In this document: positions 18,473-27,499 of the stretch, piece by piece | Numbering within the stretch: the first letter of the stretch is position 1 | How the letters are laid out: the number at the start of each line of letters is the position of its first letter | NCBI RefSeq assembly: GCF_014650895.1 | Contig: NZ_BMVV01000003.1 | Coordinates: forward strand, 310,001 to 374,000 | Direction: 5' to 3' | Origin: Streptomyces omiyaensis | GTDB lineage: Bacteria; Actinomycetota; Actinomycetes; Streptomycetales; Streptomycetaceae | Length of the DNA stretch: 64,000 nucleotides | Position numbers and translations under genes: made by a program | The notes under the pieces: generated by a model | What the model was told of the DNA's origin: nothing | Seen by the model: the letters and a program-made list of their open reading frames with translations, nothing else | Database searches by the model: none

Positions 18473-18639
18473 GCGTCTGGTTGGGCCCGCTCCAGGCGTC
18501 GATGTCCGGCATCGGACCGTTTTGGCGAGTGTCCGGGTCTCAGGTTGGTATCACCGCTATGCGGACTGTTCTCTGCCGCGTCACTCGCCAGTAGCGTTCG
18601 GCCGGTCAAGACCACACATGGCGACCCAGGGGTGGACCC

Positions 18640-20310
18640 ATGCGCATACTCAATTCCCGGTCGACCCGGGCTCTGACGGCGGCCATCGCGGTCGGCCTCA
18701 TCGCCACGGGCTGCGCGAGCGACCGGGACAAGGACGAGAACAAGGGCGGAGCCAAGGACACCTTCGTGTTCGGCGCCCCCGGTGACCCGGCCTCCCTCGA
18801 CCCGGCCCTCGCGAGCGACGGCGAGACCTTCCGGGTCACCCGCCAGGCGTTCGAGGCGCTCCTGGAGCACGAGTCCGGCGGCAGCAAGCTGGTGGGCGGG
18901 CTCGCCGAGAAGTGGTCGAGCAACCCCGAGGGCACCGTCTGGACCTTCAACCTCCGCAAGGGCGTGAAGTTCCACGACGGCGAGACCTTCGACGCGAAGG
19001 CGGTCTGCGCCAACTACGACTACTGGTTCAACTGGAAGGGCACCTACCAGTCGAGCGCGGTCTCGTACTACTGGCAGACCATCATGGGCGGCTTCAAGGC
19101 CAACGAGGACAAGGAGACGCCCAAGGCGAACTACAAGTCCTGCACGGTCAAGGACGACGCCACCGCCGTCATCGAGGTCTTCGAGCCCTCCGCCAACCTC
19201 CCCGGCGGCTTCTCCCTGAACGCCCTGGCGATCCACTCGCCCAAGGCGATCCAGGAGTACGCGAAGCAGCAGGTCACCGAGGCCGGCGACGCCATCACGT
19301 ACCCCAAGTACAGCCAGGAGGCCGGCACGGTCGCCGGCACCGGCCCGTACAAGATCACGAAGTGGAACAAGGGCAACAAGGAAGTCGCCCTGGAGCGCTT
19401 CGACGACTACTGGGGCGACAAGGCCAAGGTGAAGAACCTGGTCTTCCGCACGATCGACACCGAGGAGGGCCGCCGCCAGGCGCTCCAGGCCGGTGACATC
19501 GACGGCTACGACCTGGTCGCGCCCGCCGACATCAAGACCCTCGAGGGCGCGGGCTTCAACGTCCCGACCCGTGACGTCTTCAACCTGCTCTACCTCGGCA
19601 TGACGCAGGAGGCCAACCCGGCCCTGCAGAAGCCCGAGGTCCGCCAGGCCATCGCGCACGCCGTCGACCGCGAGAACATCGTCAAGACCCAGCTGCCCGA
19701 GGGCGGCAAGGTCGCGACCCAGTTCATGCCCGACACCGTCGCCGGCTACTCGGAGAACGTGAAGAAGTACGCGTTCGACACCGCCAAGGCCAAGCAGCTC
19801 CTCGCCGGCGCCGGCGCGAGCAACCTCGCGGTCGACTTCTGCTACCCGACCGAGGTCACCCGCCCGTACATGCCCGCCCCGCAGGACATCTTCGAGCTGG
19901 TCAAGGCCGACCTGGAGAAGGCCGGCATCAAGGTCACCCCGAAGCCGAAGAAGTGGAACCCGGACTACGTCGACGCGGTGGAGAAGGGCGGCTGCGCCCT
20001 CCACATGCTCGGCTGGACCGGTGACTTCAACGACGGCTACAACTTCATCGGCACCTGGTTCGCCGGGTACGACAAGCAGTGGGGCTTCAAGGACGACAAG
20101 GTCTTCAACGCGGTGAAGGCGGGCTCGCTCCAGGGCGACCCGGCCAAGCGCACGGACCTCTACAAGGCCGCCAACGAGGCGATCATGGAGTACCTGCCCG
20201 GTCTCCCGCTGACCTCCTCCCCGCCGGCCATCGCGTTCGGCAAGAACGTGAACCCGCCGAAGGTCTCCCCGCTGACGCAGGAGAACTTCGCCGAGGTCTC
20301 CTTCAAGTAA
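18640..20310 (+). CDS. Oligopeptide-type ABC transporter substrate-binding lipoprotein
   Basis: Solute-binding protein family 5 (peptide/nickel type), 556 residues, lipid-anchored outside the membrane. The signal peptide ends LIATGC (lipobox) at about residue 27. Then follow FVFGAPGDPASLDPALASDGE, the family signature region WTFNLRKGVKFHDGETFDAKAV, and GTGPYKITKWNKGNKEV. It feeds the two permeases and two ATPases downstream. ATG 18640 has CAGGGGTGG close upstream. A 12-bp hairpin separates it from the permease genes, which should let the binding protein be made in excess. Ligand cannot be told from sequence; peptides are most likely. Confidence 0.93.
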   Translation: MRILNSRSTRALTAAIAVGLIATGCASDRDKDENKGGAKDTFVFGAPGDPASLDPALASDGETFRVTRQAFEALLEHESGGSKLVGGLAEKWSSNPEGTVWTFNLRKGVKFHDGETFDAKAVCANYDYWFNWKGTYQSSAVSYYWQTIMGGFKANEDKETPKANYKSCTVKDDATAVIEVFEPSANLPGGFSLNALAIHSPKAIQEYAKQQVTEAGDAITYPKYSQEAGTVAGTGPYKITKWNKGNKEVALERFDDYWGDKAKVKNLVFRTIDTEEGRRQALQAGDIDGYDLVAPADIKTLEGAGFNVPTRDVFNLLYLGMTQEANPALQKPEVRQAIAHAVDRENIVKTQLPEGGKVATQFMPDTVAGYSENVKKYAFDTAKAKQLLAGAGASNLAVDFCYPTEVTRPYMPAPQDIFELVKADLEKAGIKVTPKPKKWNPDYVDAVEKGGCALHMLGWTGDFNDGYNFIGTWFAGYDKQWGFKDDKVFNAVKAGSLQGDPAKRTDLYKAANEAIMEYLPGLPLTSSPPAIAFGKNVNPPKVSPLTQENFAEVSFK

Positions 20311-20327
20311 CACCCCCGTAAGCGGTC

Positions 20328-20360
20328 CGCCCGGTCACGCGTTCCTCTCGTGACCGGGCG
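20328..20360 (+). terminator. Intra-operon hairpin between binding protein and permease genes
   Basis: Perfect 12-bp inverted repeat CGCCCGGTCACG / CGTGACCGGGCG with a 9-base loop, 17 bases after the stop. Partial terminator or 3' mRNA stabiliser, as in other binding-protein operons. Confidence 0.65.
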
Positions 20361-20402
20361 TCCGCGCATCCACCCTCCACACGCAAGAAAGGGGCACGCG
20401 GG

Positions 20403-21398
20403 GTGTTGCGACTCGTCGTACGACGACTTCTCCAGCTCATACCCACCCTGCTCGGCCTGTCGGTTCTGCTCTTCATCTGGCTGAACCGACTGCCCGGCGG
20501 ACCCGCCTCAGCGATCCTGGGCGAGCGGGCGACCGAAGCCGACGTGGCGCGCATCAACCGCGCGCTGGGCCTCGACCAGCCGATCTACGTCCAGTACGGA
20601 CGCTTCCTCAAGCGGCTCCTCGACCTCGACCTGGGCACCTCGGTGCAGACCGGACAGCCCGTCTGGGACGAGTTCGTGCTGCGCTTCCCGGCCACGGTCG
20701 AACTCAGCGTCGCGGCCATGCTCATCGCCACCGCCGTGGGCATCCCCCTCGGCTACATCGCCGCCCGCAAGCGCGGCGGCTGGATCGACGTGGCCTCCGT
20801 CTCCGGCTCGCTCGTCGGCATCTGCATCCCGGTCTTCTTCCTGGCGCAGCTCCTCAAGGCCGCCTTCGGCGACATCTTCGGCACCTTCGGCCGCCAGTCC
20901 ACCGGCATCGACGCCACCAGCGTCACCGGCTTCGCCGTCCTCGACGGCGTGCTCACCGGCGAGTTCGACGCCGCCTGGGACGCCCTCATGCACCTGGTGC
21001 TGCCCGGCATCGCCCTGGCCACCATCCCGCTCGCGGTCATCGTCCGCATGACCCGCGCCAGCGTCCTGGAGGTCCTCGGCGAGGACTACGTCCGCACCGC
21101 CGAGTCCAAGGGCCTGGAGCGCAAGGTCGTCCGCGGCCGGCACGTCCTGCGCAACGCGCTGCTCCCCGTCGTCACCGCCATCGGCCTGCTCACCGGCAGC
21201 CTGCTCTCCGGCGCGGTGCTCACCGAGTCCGTCTTCACCTTCGGCGGCATCGGCTCCTTCATCCGGACCGCCATCGACGCCCGCGACTACCCGGTCCTGG
21301 TCGGCTTCATCATGTTCATCGCCATGATCTACGTGCTGATCAACATGCTCGTCGACCTCGCGTACAGCGTCATCGACCCGAGGGTGCGGGTGCACTGA
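20403..21398 (+). CDS. Peptide ABC transporter permease (DppB/OppB type)
   Basis: Inner-membrane permease, 331 residues, six predicted TM segments. It begins with the typical OppB N-terminus LRLVVRRLLQLIPTLLGLSVLLF and ILGERATEADVARINRALGLDQP. The ATPase-coupling EAA-like loop reads YVRTAESKGLERKVVRGRHVLRNALLPV near residue 235-260. GTG 20403 follows AAAGGGG with 8 bases spacing. It overlaps the next permease by one base (TGATG), so the two are translationally coupled and form the heterodimeric channel. Confidence 0.94.
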   Translation: MLRLVVRRLLQLIPTLLGLSVLLFIWLNRLPGGPASAILGERATEADVARINRALGLDQPIYVQYGRFLKRLLDLDLGTSVQTGQPVWDEFVLRFPATVELSVAAMLIATAVGIPLGYIAARKRGGWIDVASVSGSLVGICIPVFFLAQLLKAAFGDIFGTFGRQSTGIDATSVTGFAVLDGVLTGEFDAAWDALMHLVLPGIALATIPLAVIVRMTRASVLEVLGEDYVRTAESKGLERKVVRGRHVLRNALLPVVTAIGLLTGSLLSGAVLTESVFTFGGIGSFIRTAIDARDYPVLVGFIMFIAMIYVLINMLVDLAYSVIDPRVRVH

Positions 21399-22357
21399 TG
21401 AGTCTGACCACCACCGCTTCCAAGATCGACCGGCTCGCCCAGCTCACGGCGAGGACCGAGACCGCCAGCGGCGCCAGCCTGTGGCGCGAGGCGATGCGCC
21501 GCATGCGCGCCAGCAAGATGGCGATCATCGGCGCCGTGATCATCGCGGGATTCGTCCTGCTGGCGGTCATCGGCCCCTGGATCGCCCCGTACAGCCCCAC
21601 CGACCAGACCTGGCGCGGCGAGGTCTTCTCCAACCGCGGCGAGTTCGTCGGCGCCCGCGCCGAGAACTGGTTCGGCCTGGACCACCTCGGCCGGGACCTG
21701 TTCTCCCGGATGCTCGTGGGAGCCCGCCAGACGCTCCTCGTCGGCGTCGTCTCCATGCTCATCGGCCTGCTGATCGGCGCCTTCGTCGGCATCGTCTCGG
21801 GCGCCGCGGTCACCCTCGGCGGCAAGACCGGACGGCGGATCGACGACGCGATCATGCGCGTCACCGACATCCTGCTCGCGCTGCCCTCGCTGCTCCTCGC
21901 CGTCTCCGTCGCCGCCGTGATGGGCCAGTCGCTCACCACCGTGATGATCGCCGTCGGCGTCGTGCAGATCCCGGTCTTCGCCCGTCTGCTGCGCGGCTCG
22001 ATGCTCGCCCAGGGCGGCAGCGACTACGTGCTCGCCGCCCGCTCGCTCGGCATCCGCAAGCGGCGGATCGTGCTCACCCAGATCCTGCCGAACTCGCTGA
22101 GCCCGGTGATCGTCCAGGCGACGCTCAGCCTCGCCACCGCGATCATCGAGGCCGCCGCCCTCTCCTACCTCGGACTCGGCAACCCCGACCCGGCGGTGCC
22201 GGAGTGGGGCGTCATGCTCTCCGCGGCCCAGCGCTTCTTCGACAACGAGCCGATGATGTCCATGTACCCGGCGGTCGGCATCGTCATCACCGCCCTCGGC
22301 TTCACCCTGCTCGGCGAGGCCATGCGCGAAGCCCTCGACCCGAAGCTGCGAGGCTGA
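21398..22357 (+). CDS. Peptide ABC transporter permease (DppC/OppC type)
   Basis: Second permease subunit, 319 residues. The N-terminal OppC domain (WREAMRRMRASKMAIIGAVII) is followed by WFGLDHLGRDLFSRMLVGARQTL, a strong OppC signature. The coupling loop is YVLAARSLGIRKRRIVLTQILPNSLSPV. About six TM segments. It starts at the ATG overlapping the stop of the first permease and ends one base before the first ATPase gene, in a tight operon. Confidence 0.94.
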   Translation: MSLTTTASKIDRLAQLTARTETASGASLWREAMRRMRASKMAIIGAVIIAGFVLLAVIGPWIAPYSPTDQTWRGEVFSNRGEFVGARAENWFGLDHLGRDLFSRMLVGARQTLLVGVVSMLIGLLIGAFVGIVSGAAVTLGGKTGRRIDDAIMRVTDILLALPSLLLAVSVAAVMGQSLTTVMIAVGVVQIPVFARLLRGSMLAQGGSDYVLAARSLGIRKRRIVLTQILPNSLSPVIVQATLSLATAIIEAAALSYLGLGNPDPAVPEWGVMLSAAQRFFDNEPMMSMYPAVGIVITALGFTLLGEAMREALDPKLRG

Positions 22358-22358
22358 C

Positions 22359-23351
22359 ATGCCCCTCCTCACCGTGGACGAACTCACCGTCACCTTCGGC
22401 GGCCGCGGCCGCAAGGACGTCCGGGCGGTCAACGGCGTCTCCTTCGACGTCGACCAGGGCCAGGTCGTCGGCCTCGTCGGCGAGTCGGGCTGCGGCAAGT
22501 CCGTGACCTCGCTCGCCCTCATGGGCCTGCTCCCCTCCAAGGGCGTCACCCTGGGCGGCCGGGCCGAGCTCGACGGCACGAACCTGCTCTCGCTCACGCC
22601 GTCGAAGATGCGCGACCTGCGCGGCCGCGACATGGCGATGATCTTCCAGGACCCGCTCTCCTCGCTGAACCCGGTCGTCCCCGTCGGCGTCCAGGTCACC
22701 GAGATCCTCCAGCGCCACCGCGGGCTGAAGGGCGAGGCGGCCCGCAAGGAGGCCGCCCACCTGCTCGACCGGGTCGGCATCCCGGACCCGACCCGGCGGC
22801 TCAAGGAGTACCCGCACCAGCTCTCCGGCGGCATGCGGCAGCGCGCGCTCATCGCCATGGCGGTCGCCTGTGCCCCCCGCCTGCTCATCGCCGACGAGCC
22901 GACCACCGCGCTCGACGTCACCATCCAGGCCCAGATCCTCGAACTCCTCAAGGAGCTGGTGGACCAGGAGGGCACCGCGCTGCTGATGATCACCCACGAC
23001 CTGGGTGTCGTCGCCGGCCTCTGCGACCAGGTGAACGTCCTCTACGCGGGCAAGGTCGTCGAATCGGCGGGCCGGCGCGAGCTGTTCGCCCACCCGACGC
23101 ACCCGTACACCCACGGCCTGCTCGGCTCCATCCCCCGGCTCGACGCCCCGCGCGGCGAACCGCTCCACCCGATCCGCGGGTCCATCAACGACCAGATCGC
23201 CTGGGCCGACGGCTGCGCCTTCGCCCCGCGCTGCGACCGGTACGAGATGGAGTGCCTCACCGGCACGCCCGAACTGACCGAACCGCGCGCCGCCGGCCAC
23301 CACGCCCGCTGCGCGAACCCGGTCCTCGCCACGACGGAGGTACCGGCATGA
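22359..23351 (+). CDS. Peptide ABC transporter ATPase (DppD/OppD type)
   Basis: Cytoplasmic ATPase, 330 residues. Walker A is GESGCGKS, Q-loop FQDPLSSLNP, signature LSGGMRQR, Walker B LLIADEPTTALD and the H-loop His is in MITHDLGVV. The C-terminal oligopeptide extension (CAFAPRCDRYEMEC) has the cysteine pattern that in DppD/OppD proteins often binds an iron-sulfur cluster. It overlaps the next ATPase gene by 4 bases (ATGA). All catalytic elements are intact. Confidence 0.95.
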   Translation: MPLLTVDELTVTFGGRGRKDVRAVNGVSFDVDQGQVVGLVGESGCGKSVTSLALMGLLPSKGVTLGGRAELDGTNLLSLTPSKMRDLRGRDMAMIFQDPLSSLNPVVPVGVQVTEILQRHRGLKGEAARKEAAHLLDRVGIPDPTRRLKEYPHQLSGGMRQRALIAMAVACAPRLLIADEPTTALDVTIQAQILELLKELVDQEGTALLMITHDLGVVAGLCDQVNVLYAGKVVESAGRRELFAHPTHPYTHGLLGSIPRLDAPRGEPLHPIRGSINDQIAWADGCAFAPRCDRYEMECLTGTPELTEPRAAGHHARCANPVLATTEVPA

Positions 23352-24526
23352 GCCTGCTCGAACTCGACGGCGTGAAGGTCCACTTCCCCGTCAAGAAGGG
23401 CATCCTCTTCGACCGCACGGTCGGCCACGTCTACGCCGTGGACGGCATCTCGCTCAAGGTCGAGGCGGGCCAGACCTACGGCCTGGTCGGCGAGTCGGGC
23501 TGCGGCAAGACCACCCTCGGGCGGGCCGTGCTGCGGCTCGTGGACGTCACCGACGGCTCCGTCGTCCTCGACGGCACCGACGTGGCCAAGCTGCCGGAGA
23601 AGGAGCTCCGCTCCTTCCGCCGCCGGCTCCAGATGGTCTTCCAGGACCCGCTGGGCAGCCTCAACCCGCGCCAGAACATCGAGTCGATCCTCAGCGAGGG
23701 CATGGCCGCGCACGGGATCGGCGCGAACCAGGAGGAGCGGCGGGAGAGGATCCGGGAGATCCTCGCCAAGGTGGGCCTGCCCGCCAACGCCCTCTCCCGC
23801 TACCCGCACGAGTTCTCCGGCGGCCAGCGCCAGCGCATCGGCATCGCCCGCGCGCTGGTCCTGGAGCCGGACCTGATCATCTGCGACGAGCCGGTCTCCG
23901 CGCTCGACGTCTCCATCCAGGCCCAGGTGATCAACCTCCTGGAGGAGCTCCAGGAGTCGATGGGCCTGACCTACCTGGTCATCGCCCACGACCTCGCCGT
24001 CGTCCGGCACATCTCGGACGTCATCGGCGTGATGTACCTGGGCTCGCTGGTCGAGGAGGCGCCGAGCGACAGCCTGTACGAGGAGCCGCTGCACCCGTAC
24101 ACGCGGGCGCTGATGTCGGCCGTGCCGGTGCCCGACCCGGAGGTCGAGGAGCGGCGCGAGCGGATCCTGCTCCACGGCGACCTGCCCTCCCCGGCCAACC
24201 CGCCGGCGGGCTGCCGCTTCCACACCCGCTGCCCGTGGGCGCAGCCGAAGTGCTCCGAGGAGCGCCCGGAGCTCACGGACGCGGGCGGCGGCCACAAGGT
24301 GGCCTGCCACTTCACCCGGGAGATCCAGGACGGCACGCTCACCCCGGCCGGCTCCGACGCCGTGGTGATCCCGGCCCAGGCGGAGGCCCCGGCGGAGGAG
24401 ACGGCGAAGGAGCCGGAGCCGGCCGCTCCGGAGTCCGGCGAGGCCGCGGAGTCCGGGGACACCTCCGCGACCGCGTCCGAGGACGTCTCCGAGGACGTCT
24501 CCGAGGACGTCTCCGAGGACAAGTAG
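23348..24526 (+). CDS. Peptide ABC transporter ATPase (DppF/OppF type) with acidic C-terminal tail
   Basis: Second ATPase, 392 residues, pairing with the one before. Walker A GESGCGKT, signature FSGGQRQR, Walker B LIICDEPVSALD, H-loop VIAHDLAVV and C-terminal CRFHTRCPWAQPKC. Family members usually end near residue 335; here about 55 extra residues follow, rich in Glu, Ala, Pro and Ser and ending in three tandem copies of EDVS encoded by near-perfect 12-base repeats (24478-24517). The tail is probably disordered; its repeats look like recent slippage. ATG 23348 is preferred over the longer frame because it overlaps the upstream stop as ATGA. Confidence 0.94.
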   Translation: MSLLELDGVKVHFPVKKGILFDRTVGHVYAVDGISLKVEAGQTYGLVGESGCGKTTLGRAVLRLVDVTDGSVVLDGTDVAKLPEKELRSFRRRLQMVFQDPLGSLNPRQNIESILSEGMAAHGIGANQEERRERIREILAKVGLPANALSRYPHEFSGGQRQRIGIARALVLEPDLIICDEPVSALDVSIQAQVINLLEELQESMGLTYLVIAHDLAVVRHISDVIGVMYLGSLVEEAPSDSLYEEPLHPYTRALMSAVPVPDPEVEERRERILLHGDLPSPANPPAGCRFHTRCPWAQPKCSEERPELTDAGGGHKVACHFTREIQDGTLTPAGSDAVVIPAQAEAPAEETAKEPEPAAPESGEAAESGDTSATASEDVSEDVSEDVSEDK

Positions 24527-24534
24527 CGACATCA

Positions 24535-24575
24535 GGGAAAGGGCCCGGCCGCCGTGGTGCGGCCGGGCCCTTTCC
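24535..24575 (+). terminator. Terminator of the peptide transporter operon
   Basis: Perfect 17-bp stem (24536-24552 with 24559-24575) and 6-base loop, 9 bases after the stop. The strongest hairpin in the window. Confidence 0.85.
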
Positions 24576-24597
24576 GAACGCACGGCACAATTGGCCG

Positions 24598-25275
24598 GTG
24601 CTCCACGATCTGTTCAGTCCGTCGGTCCAACACACGCTCGACCTCGTCGGCATCTTCGTCTTCGCCATCTCCGGCGCCCTCCTCGGCGTCCGGAAGAACT
24701 TCGACGTCTTCGGCATGGCGGTGCTCGCCGAGGTCACCGCGCTCGGCGGCGGCCTCCTGCGCGACCTGATCATCGGGGCCGTGCCCCCGGCCGCCTTCAC
24801 CGACCTCGGCTACTTCCTCATGCCGCTGGTCGCCACCGTCCTCGTCTTCTTCCTCCACCCCGAGGTGGAGCGCACCCAGACGGCCGTGAACGTCTTCGAC
24901 GCGGCCGGCCTCGGACTGTTCTGCGTGACCGGGACGACGAAGGCGTACGACTACGGGCTCGGCCTCACCTCCTCGGCGGCGCTCGGCCTCGCCACGGCCG
25001 TCGGCGGCGGCGTGCTGCGCGACGTCCTCGCCAACGAGGTGCCCTCGCTGCTGCGCTGGGACCGGGACCTGTACGCCGTGCCCGCGATCGTCGGCGCGGC
25101 CATGGTCGTGCTGTGCATCCGCTTCGACGTCCTGAACGCCTACACCAGCGGCGCCGCCGTGCTCACCGCCTTCCTGCTGCGGCTGCTCGCGATGCGCTAC
25201 CACTGGCGGGCGCCGCGCGCCTGGAACCGCCGCTCGTCGGCCCGCGAGGAGCCCGAAAAAGCTACCGCTCAGTAG
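24598..25275 (+). CDS. TRIC cation channel family membrane protein (UPF0126 type)
   Basis: A 225-residue integral membrane protein built from two three-TM repeats, each carrying the family motif: GGGLLRDLIIG (about residue 50) and GGGVLRDVLAN (about 138). About seven TM segments. Bacterial TRIC homologues form trimeric monovalent-cation channels. GTG 24598 has no ribosome site; CACAAT at 24586-24591 ends 6 bases before it, so transcription and translation may start together. It begins only 22 bases after the transporter terminator. The C-terminal 20 residues are charged and cytoplasmic. Confidence 0.87.
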   Translation: MLHDLFSPSVQHTLDLVGIFVFAISGALLGVRKNFDVFGMAVLAEVTALGGGLLRDLIIGAVPPAAFTDLGYFLMPLVATVLVFFLHPEVERTQTAVNVFDAAGLGLFCVTGTTKAYDYGLGLTSSAALGLATAVGGGVLRDVLANEVPSLLRWDRDLYAVPAIVGAAMVVLCIRFDVLNAYTSGAAVLTAFLLRLLAMRYHWRAPRAWNRRSSAREEPEKATAQ

Positions 25276-25298
25276 TTTCCTGCGGTACCGTCGGCCGT

Positions 25299-26162
25299 AT
25301 GAGCACGAGCACCGAGACGAGCCCCGCCCCGCGGACCGGGGCGGGCAGCGAGTTCGACCGGGACACCGCCGTCACCCTCCGCGAGCCCGGGGTCTACGAC
25401 GCCGAGCTCTCGGCCGGCTGGACGATCATCCACGCCGTCAACGGCGGATACCTCCTCGCCCTGCTCGGCCGTGCCCTCGGCGACCACCTGCCGCACCCCG
25501 ACCCGTTCACCATCTCGGCGCACTACCTGACGCCGTCGGCCCCGGGCCCCGCGGTCATCCGGACCGAGACCGTCCGCACCGGCCGGACCCTCTCCACCGG
25601 CACCGCCTCCCTCTACCAGTACGCCGAGGACGGCACCGAGGTCGAGCGGATCCGCGTCCTCGCCTCCTACGGCGACCTCGACGCCCTCACGGACGACGTC
25701 CGCACCAGCGCCGTGCCGCCCGCCTTCGCCCCGGTCGACCAGTGCTTCAGCGCCTCCGACGGCCCGGCCCCGCCGATCCCCGGCTCCTCCGCGATCACCG
25801 ACCGCCTCGACCTGCGCCTCGACCCCGCCTGCGTCGGCTGGGCCATCGGCGCGCCCTCCGGCAAGGGCGAGATGCGGGCCTGGTTCGGCCTCGCCGACGG
25901 GCGCGAGCCCGACCCGCTCTCCCTCCTGCTCGCCGTCGACGCCCTGCCGCCGACCTCCTTCGAGCTCGGCCTCAAGGGCTGGACCCCGACCGTGGAGCTC
26001 ACCGCCCACGTCCGGTGCCGCCCCGCCCCCGGACCGCTGCGGGTCTCCATCACCACCCGCAACCTCGCCGGCGGCTTCCTGGAGGAGGACGCCGAGGTCT
26101 GGGACAGCGCCGGCCGGCTGGTCGCCCAGTCCCGCCAGCTCGCCCGCGCCCCGCGCGACTGA
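25299..26162 (+). CDS. Acyl-CoA thioesterase family protein (double hotdog)
   Basis: A 287-residue soluble protein with TesB/acyl-CoA thioesterase II-like halves. The first half has AGWTIIHAVNGGYLLALLGRAL and PFTISAHYLTPSAPGPA. The second half reads FELGLKGWTPTVELTAHVR and ITTRNLAGGFLEEDAEVWD. Predicted to hydrolyse acyl-CoA thioesters. The ATG at 25299 lacks a ribosome site; TACCGT at 25286-25291 suggests a leaderless mRNA. It is a single gene between the TRIC protein and the cysteine desulfurase. Substrate unknown. Confidence 0.85.
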   Translation: MSTSTETSPAPRTGAGSEFDRDTAVTLREPGVYDAELSAGWTIIHAVNGGYLLALLGRALGDHLPHPDPFTISAHYLTPSAPGPAVIRTETVRTGRTLSTGTASLYQYAEDGTEVERIRVLASYGDLDALTDDVRTSAVPPAFAPVDQCFSASDGPAPPIPGSSAITDRLDLRLDPACVGWAIGAPSGKGEMRAWFGLADGREPDPLSLLLAVDALPPTSFELGLKGWTPTVELTAHVRCRPAPGPLRVSITTRNLAGGFLEEDAEVWDSAGRLVAQSRQLARAPRD

Positions 26163-26169
26163 CCCCGCC

Positions 26170-26223
26170 GGTCCCCGGCCGCCCGCGGACCCGTCCGGAG
26201 CGGCGGGCCGGGCGCCGGGGACC
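26170..26223 (+). terminator. Possible terminator after thioesterase gene
   Basis: GGTCCCCGGC at 26170-26179 pairs with GCCGGGGACC at 26214-26223; the 34-base interior is also GC-rich and partly self-complementary. Confidence 0.5.
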
Positions 26224-26302
26224 CGCATCCGCCCCGCCGAGGAGGGGCCGCGCCCGGCCTCGTAGAGGAAGGCCGCGTCCGGGCTCGTAGAATCGACCCA
26301 CC

Positions 26303-27466
26303 ATGGCTTACCTCGACCACGCCGCGACCACGCCCATGCTGCCCGAGGCGATCGAGGCGATGACCGCCCACCTCGCCGTCACGGGCAACGCCTCGTCCCT
26401 GCACGCCGCCGGGCGGCGCGCCCGGCGGACCGTCGAGGAGGGCCGCGAGACGCTCGCGGCCGCGCTCGGCGCCCGCCCCAGCGAGGTGGTCCTCACCTCC
26501 GGCGGCACCGAGGCCGACAACCTCGCGGTCAAGGGCCTCTACTGGTCCCGCCGGGACGCCGACCCCCGCCGCACCCGCGTCCTCGCCAGCCCCGTCGAAC
26601 ACCACGCCGTCCTCGACGCCGTCGACTGGCTCGCGACCCACGAGGGCGCGGACGTCGAGTACCTGCCGGTCGACGCGCACGGCCGGGTCCACCCCGAGGC
26701 GCTGCGCGAGGCGATCGCCCGCGACCCCGACTCCGTCGCCCTGGCCACCGTGATGTGGGCCAACAACGAGATCGGCACCGTCATGCCGGTCCGCGCCCTC
26801 GCCGACGCCGCCGCGGAGTTCGGCGTCCCGCTGCACGCCGACGCCGTCCAGGCCGTCGGCCAGCTCCCGGTCGACTTCGGCGCCTCCGGACTCGCCGCCA
26901 TGACCGTCTCCGGCCACAAGATCGGCGGCCCCTACGGCATCGGCGCCCTGCTGCTGGGCCGCGAGCACACCCCCGTCCCGGTGCTGCACGGCGGCGGCCA
27001 GGAGCGGCACGTCCGCTCCGGCACCCTCGACGTCCCCGCCGTCGCCGCCTTCGCCACCGCCGCCCGCGCCGCCGCCGACGGGCAGGAGGCCTTCGCCCGC
27101 GACATCGGCGCCCTGCGCGACGCCCTCGTCGCCACCGTCCGCGCCGCCGTCCCCGACGCGATCCTCGGCGGCGACCCGGTCGACCGGCTCCCCGCCAACG
27201 CCCACTTCACCTTCCCCGGCTGCGAGGGCGACTCCCTGCTCCTCCTCCTCGACGCCGCCGGCATCGCCTGCTCCACCGGCTCCGCCTGCACCGCCGGCAT
27301 CGCCCAGCCCAGCCACGTCCTGCTCGCCACCGGCGCCGACCCGGACCTCGCCCGCGGCACCCTCCGCTTCTCCCTCGGCCACACCTCCACCGAGGAGGAC
27401 GTGAAGGCCGTCGCCGACGCCATCGGCCCCGCCGTGGAGCGCGCCAGGACCGCCGGGCTCAGCTAG
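26303..27466 (+). CDS. Cysteine desulfurase (NifS/IscS family)
   Basis: PLP enzyme that takes sulfur from cysteine as a persulfide. The 387-residue product starts [12 protein letters not shown]. The PLP lysine is in [16 protein letters not shown] and the persulfide cysteine in [14 protein letters not shown], so it is a class I enzyme. TAGAAT lies 9 bases before the ATG, suggesting a leaderless or near-leaderless transcript. The tRNA 2-thiouridylase gene mnmA lies 750 bases further on the same strand, with only an opposing amidase gene between, so this enzyme is the likely sulfur donor for MnmA. Confidence 0.95.
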   Translation: MAYLDHAATTPMLPEAIEAMTAHLAVTGNASSLHAAGRRARRTVEEGRETLAAALGARPSEVVLTSGGTEADNLAVKGLYWSRRDADPRRTRVLASPVEHHAVLDAVDWLATHEGADVEYLPVDAHGRVHPEALREAIARDPDSVALATVMWANNEIGTVMPVRALADAAAEFGVPLHADAVQAVGQLPVDFGASGLAAMTVSGHKIGGPYGIGALLLGREHTPVPVLHGGGQERHVRSGTLDVPAVAAFATAARAAADGQEAFARDIGALRDALVATVRAAVPDAILGGDPVDRLPANAHFTFPGCEGDSLLLLLDAAGIACSTGSACTAGIAQPSHVLLATGADPDLARGTLRFSLGHTSTEEDVKAVADAIGPAVERARTAGLS

Positions 27467-27499
27467 GCCGTCTCTTCCCGATCGGGCCGATCGGGCCGA

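Noticed and set aside
17635..20313. 892-codon minus-strand frame opposite the SseB and binding-protein genes
   Set aside because: Composition is Leu/Val/Gly/Asp-rich without motifs and it is the exact antisense of well-supported genes.
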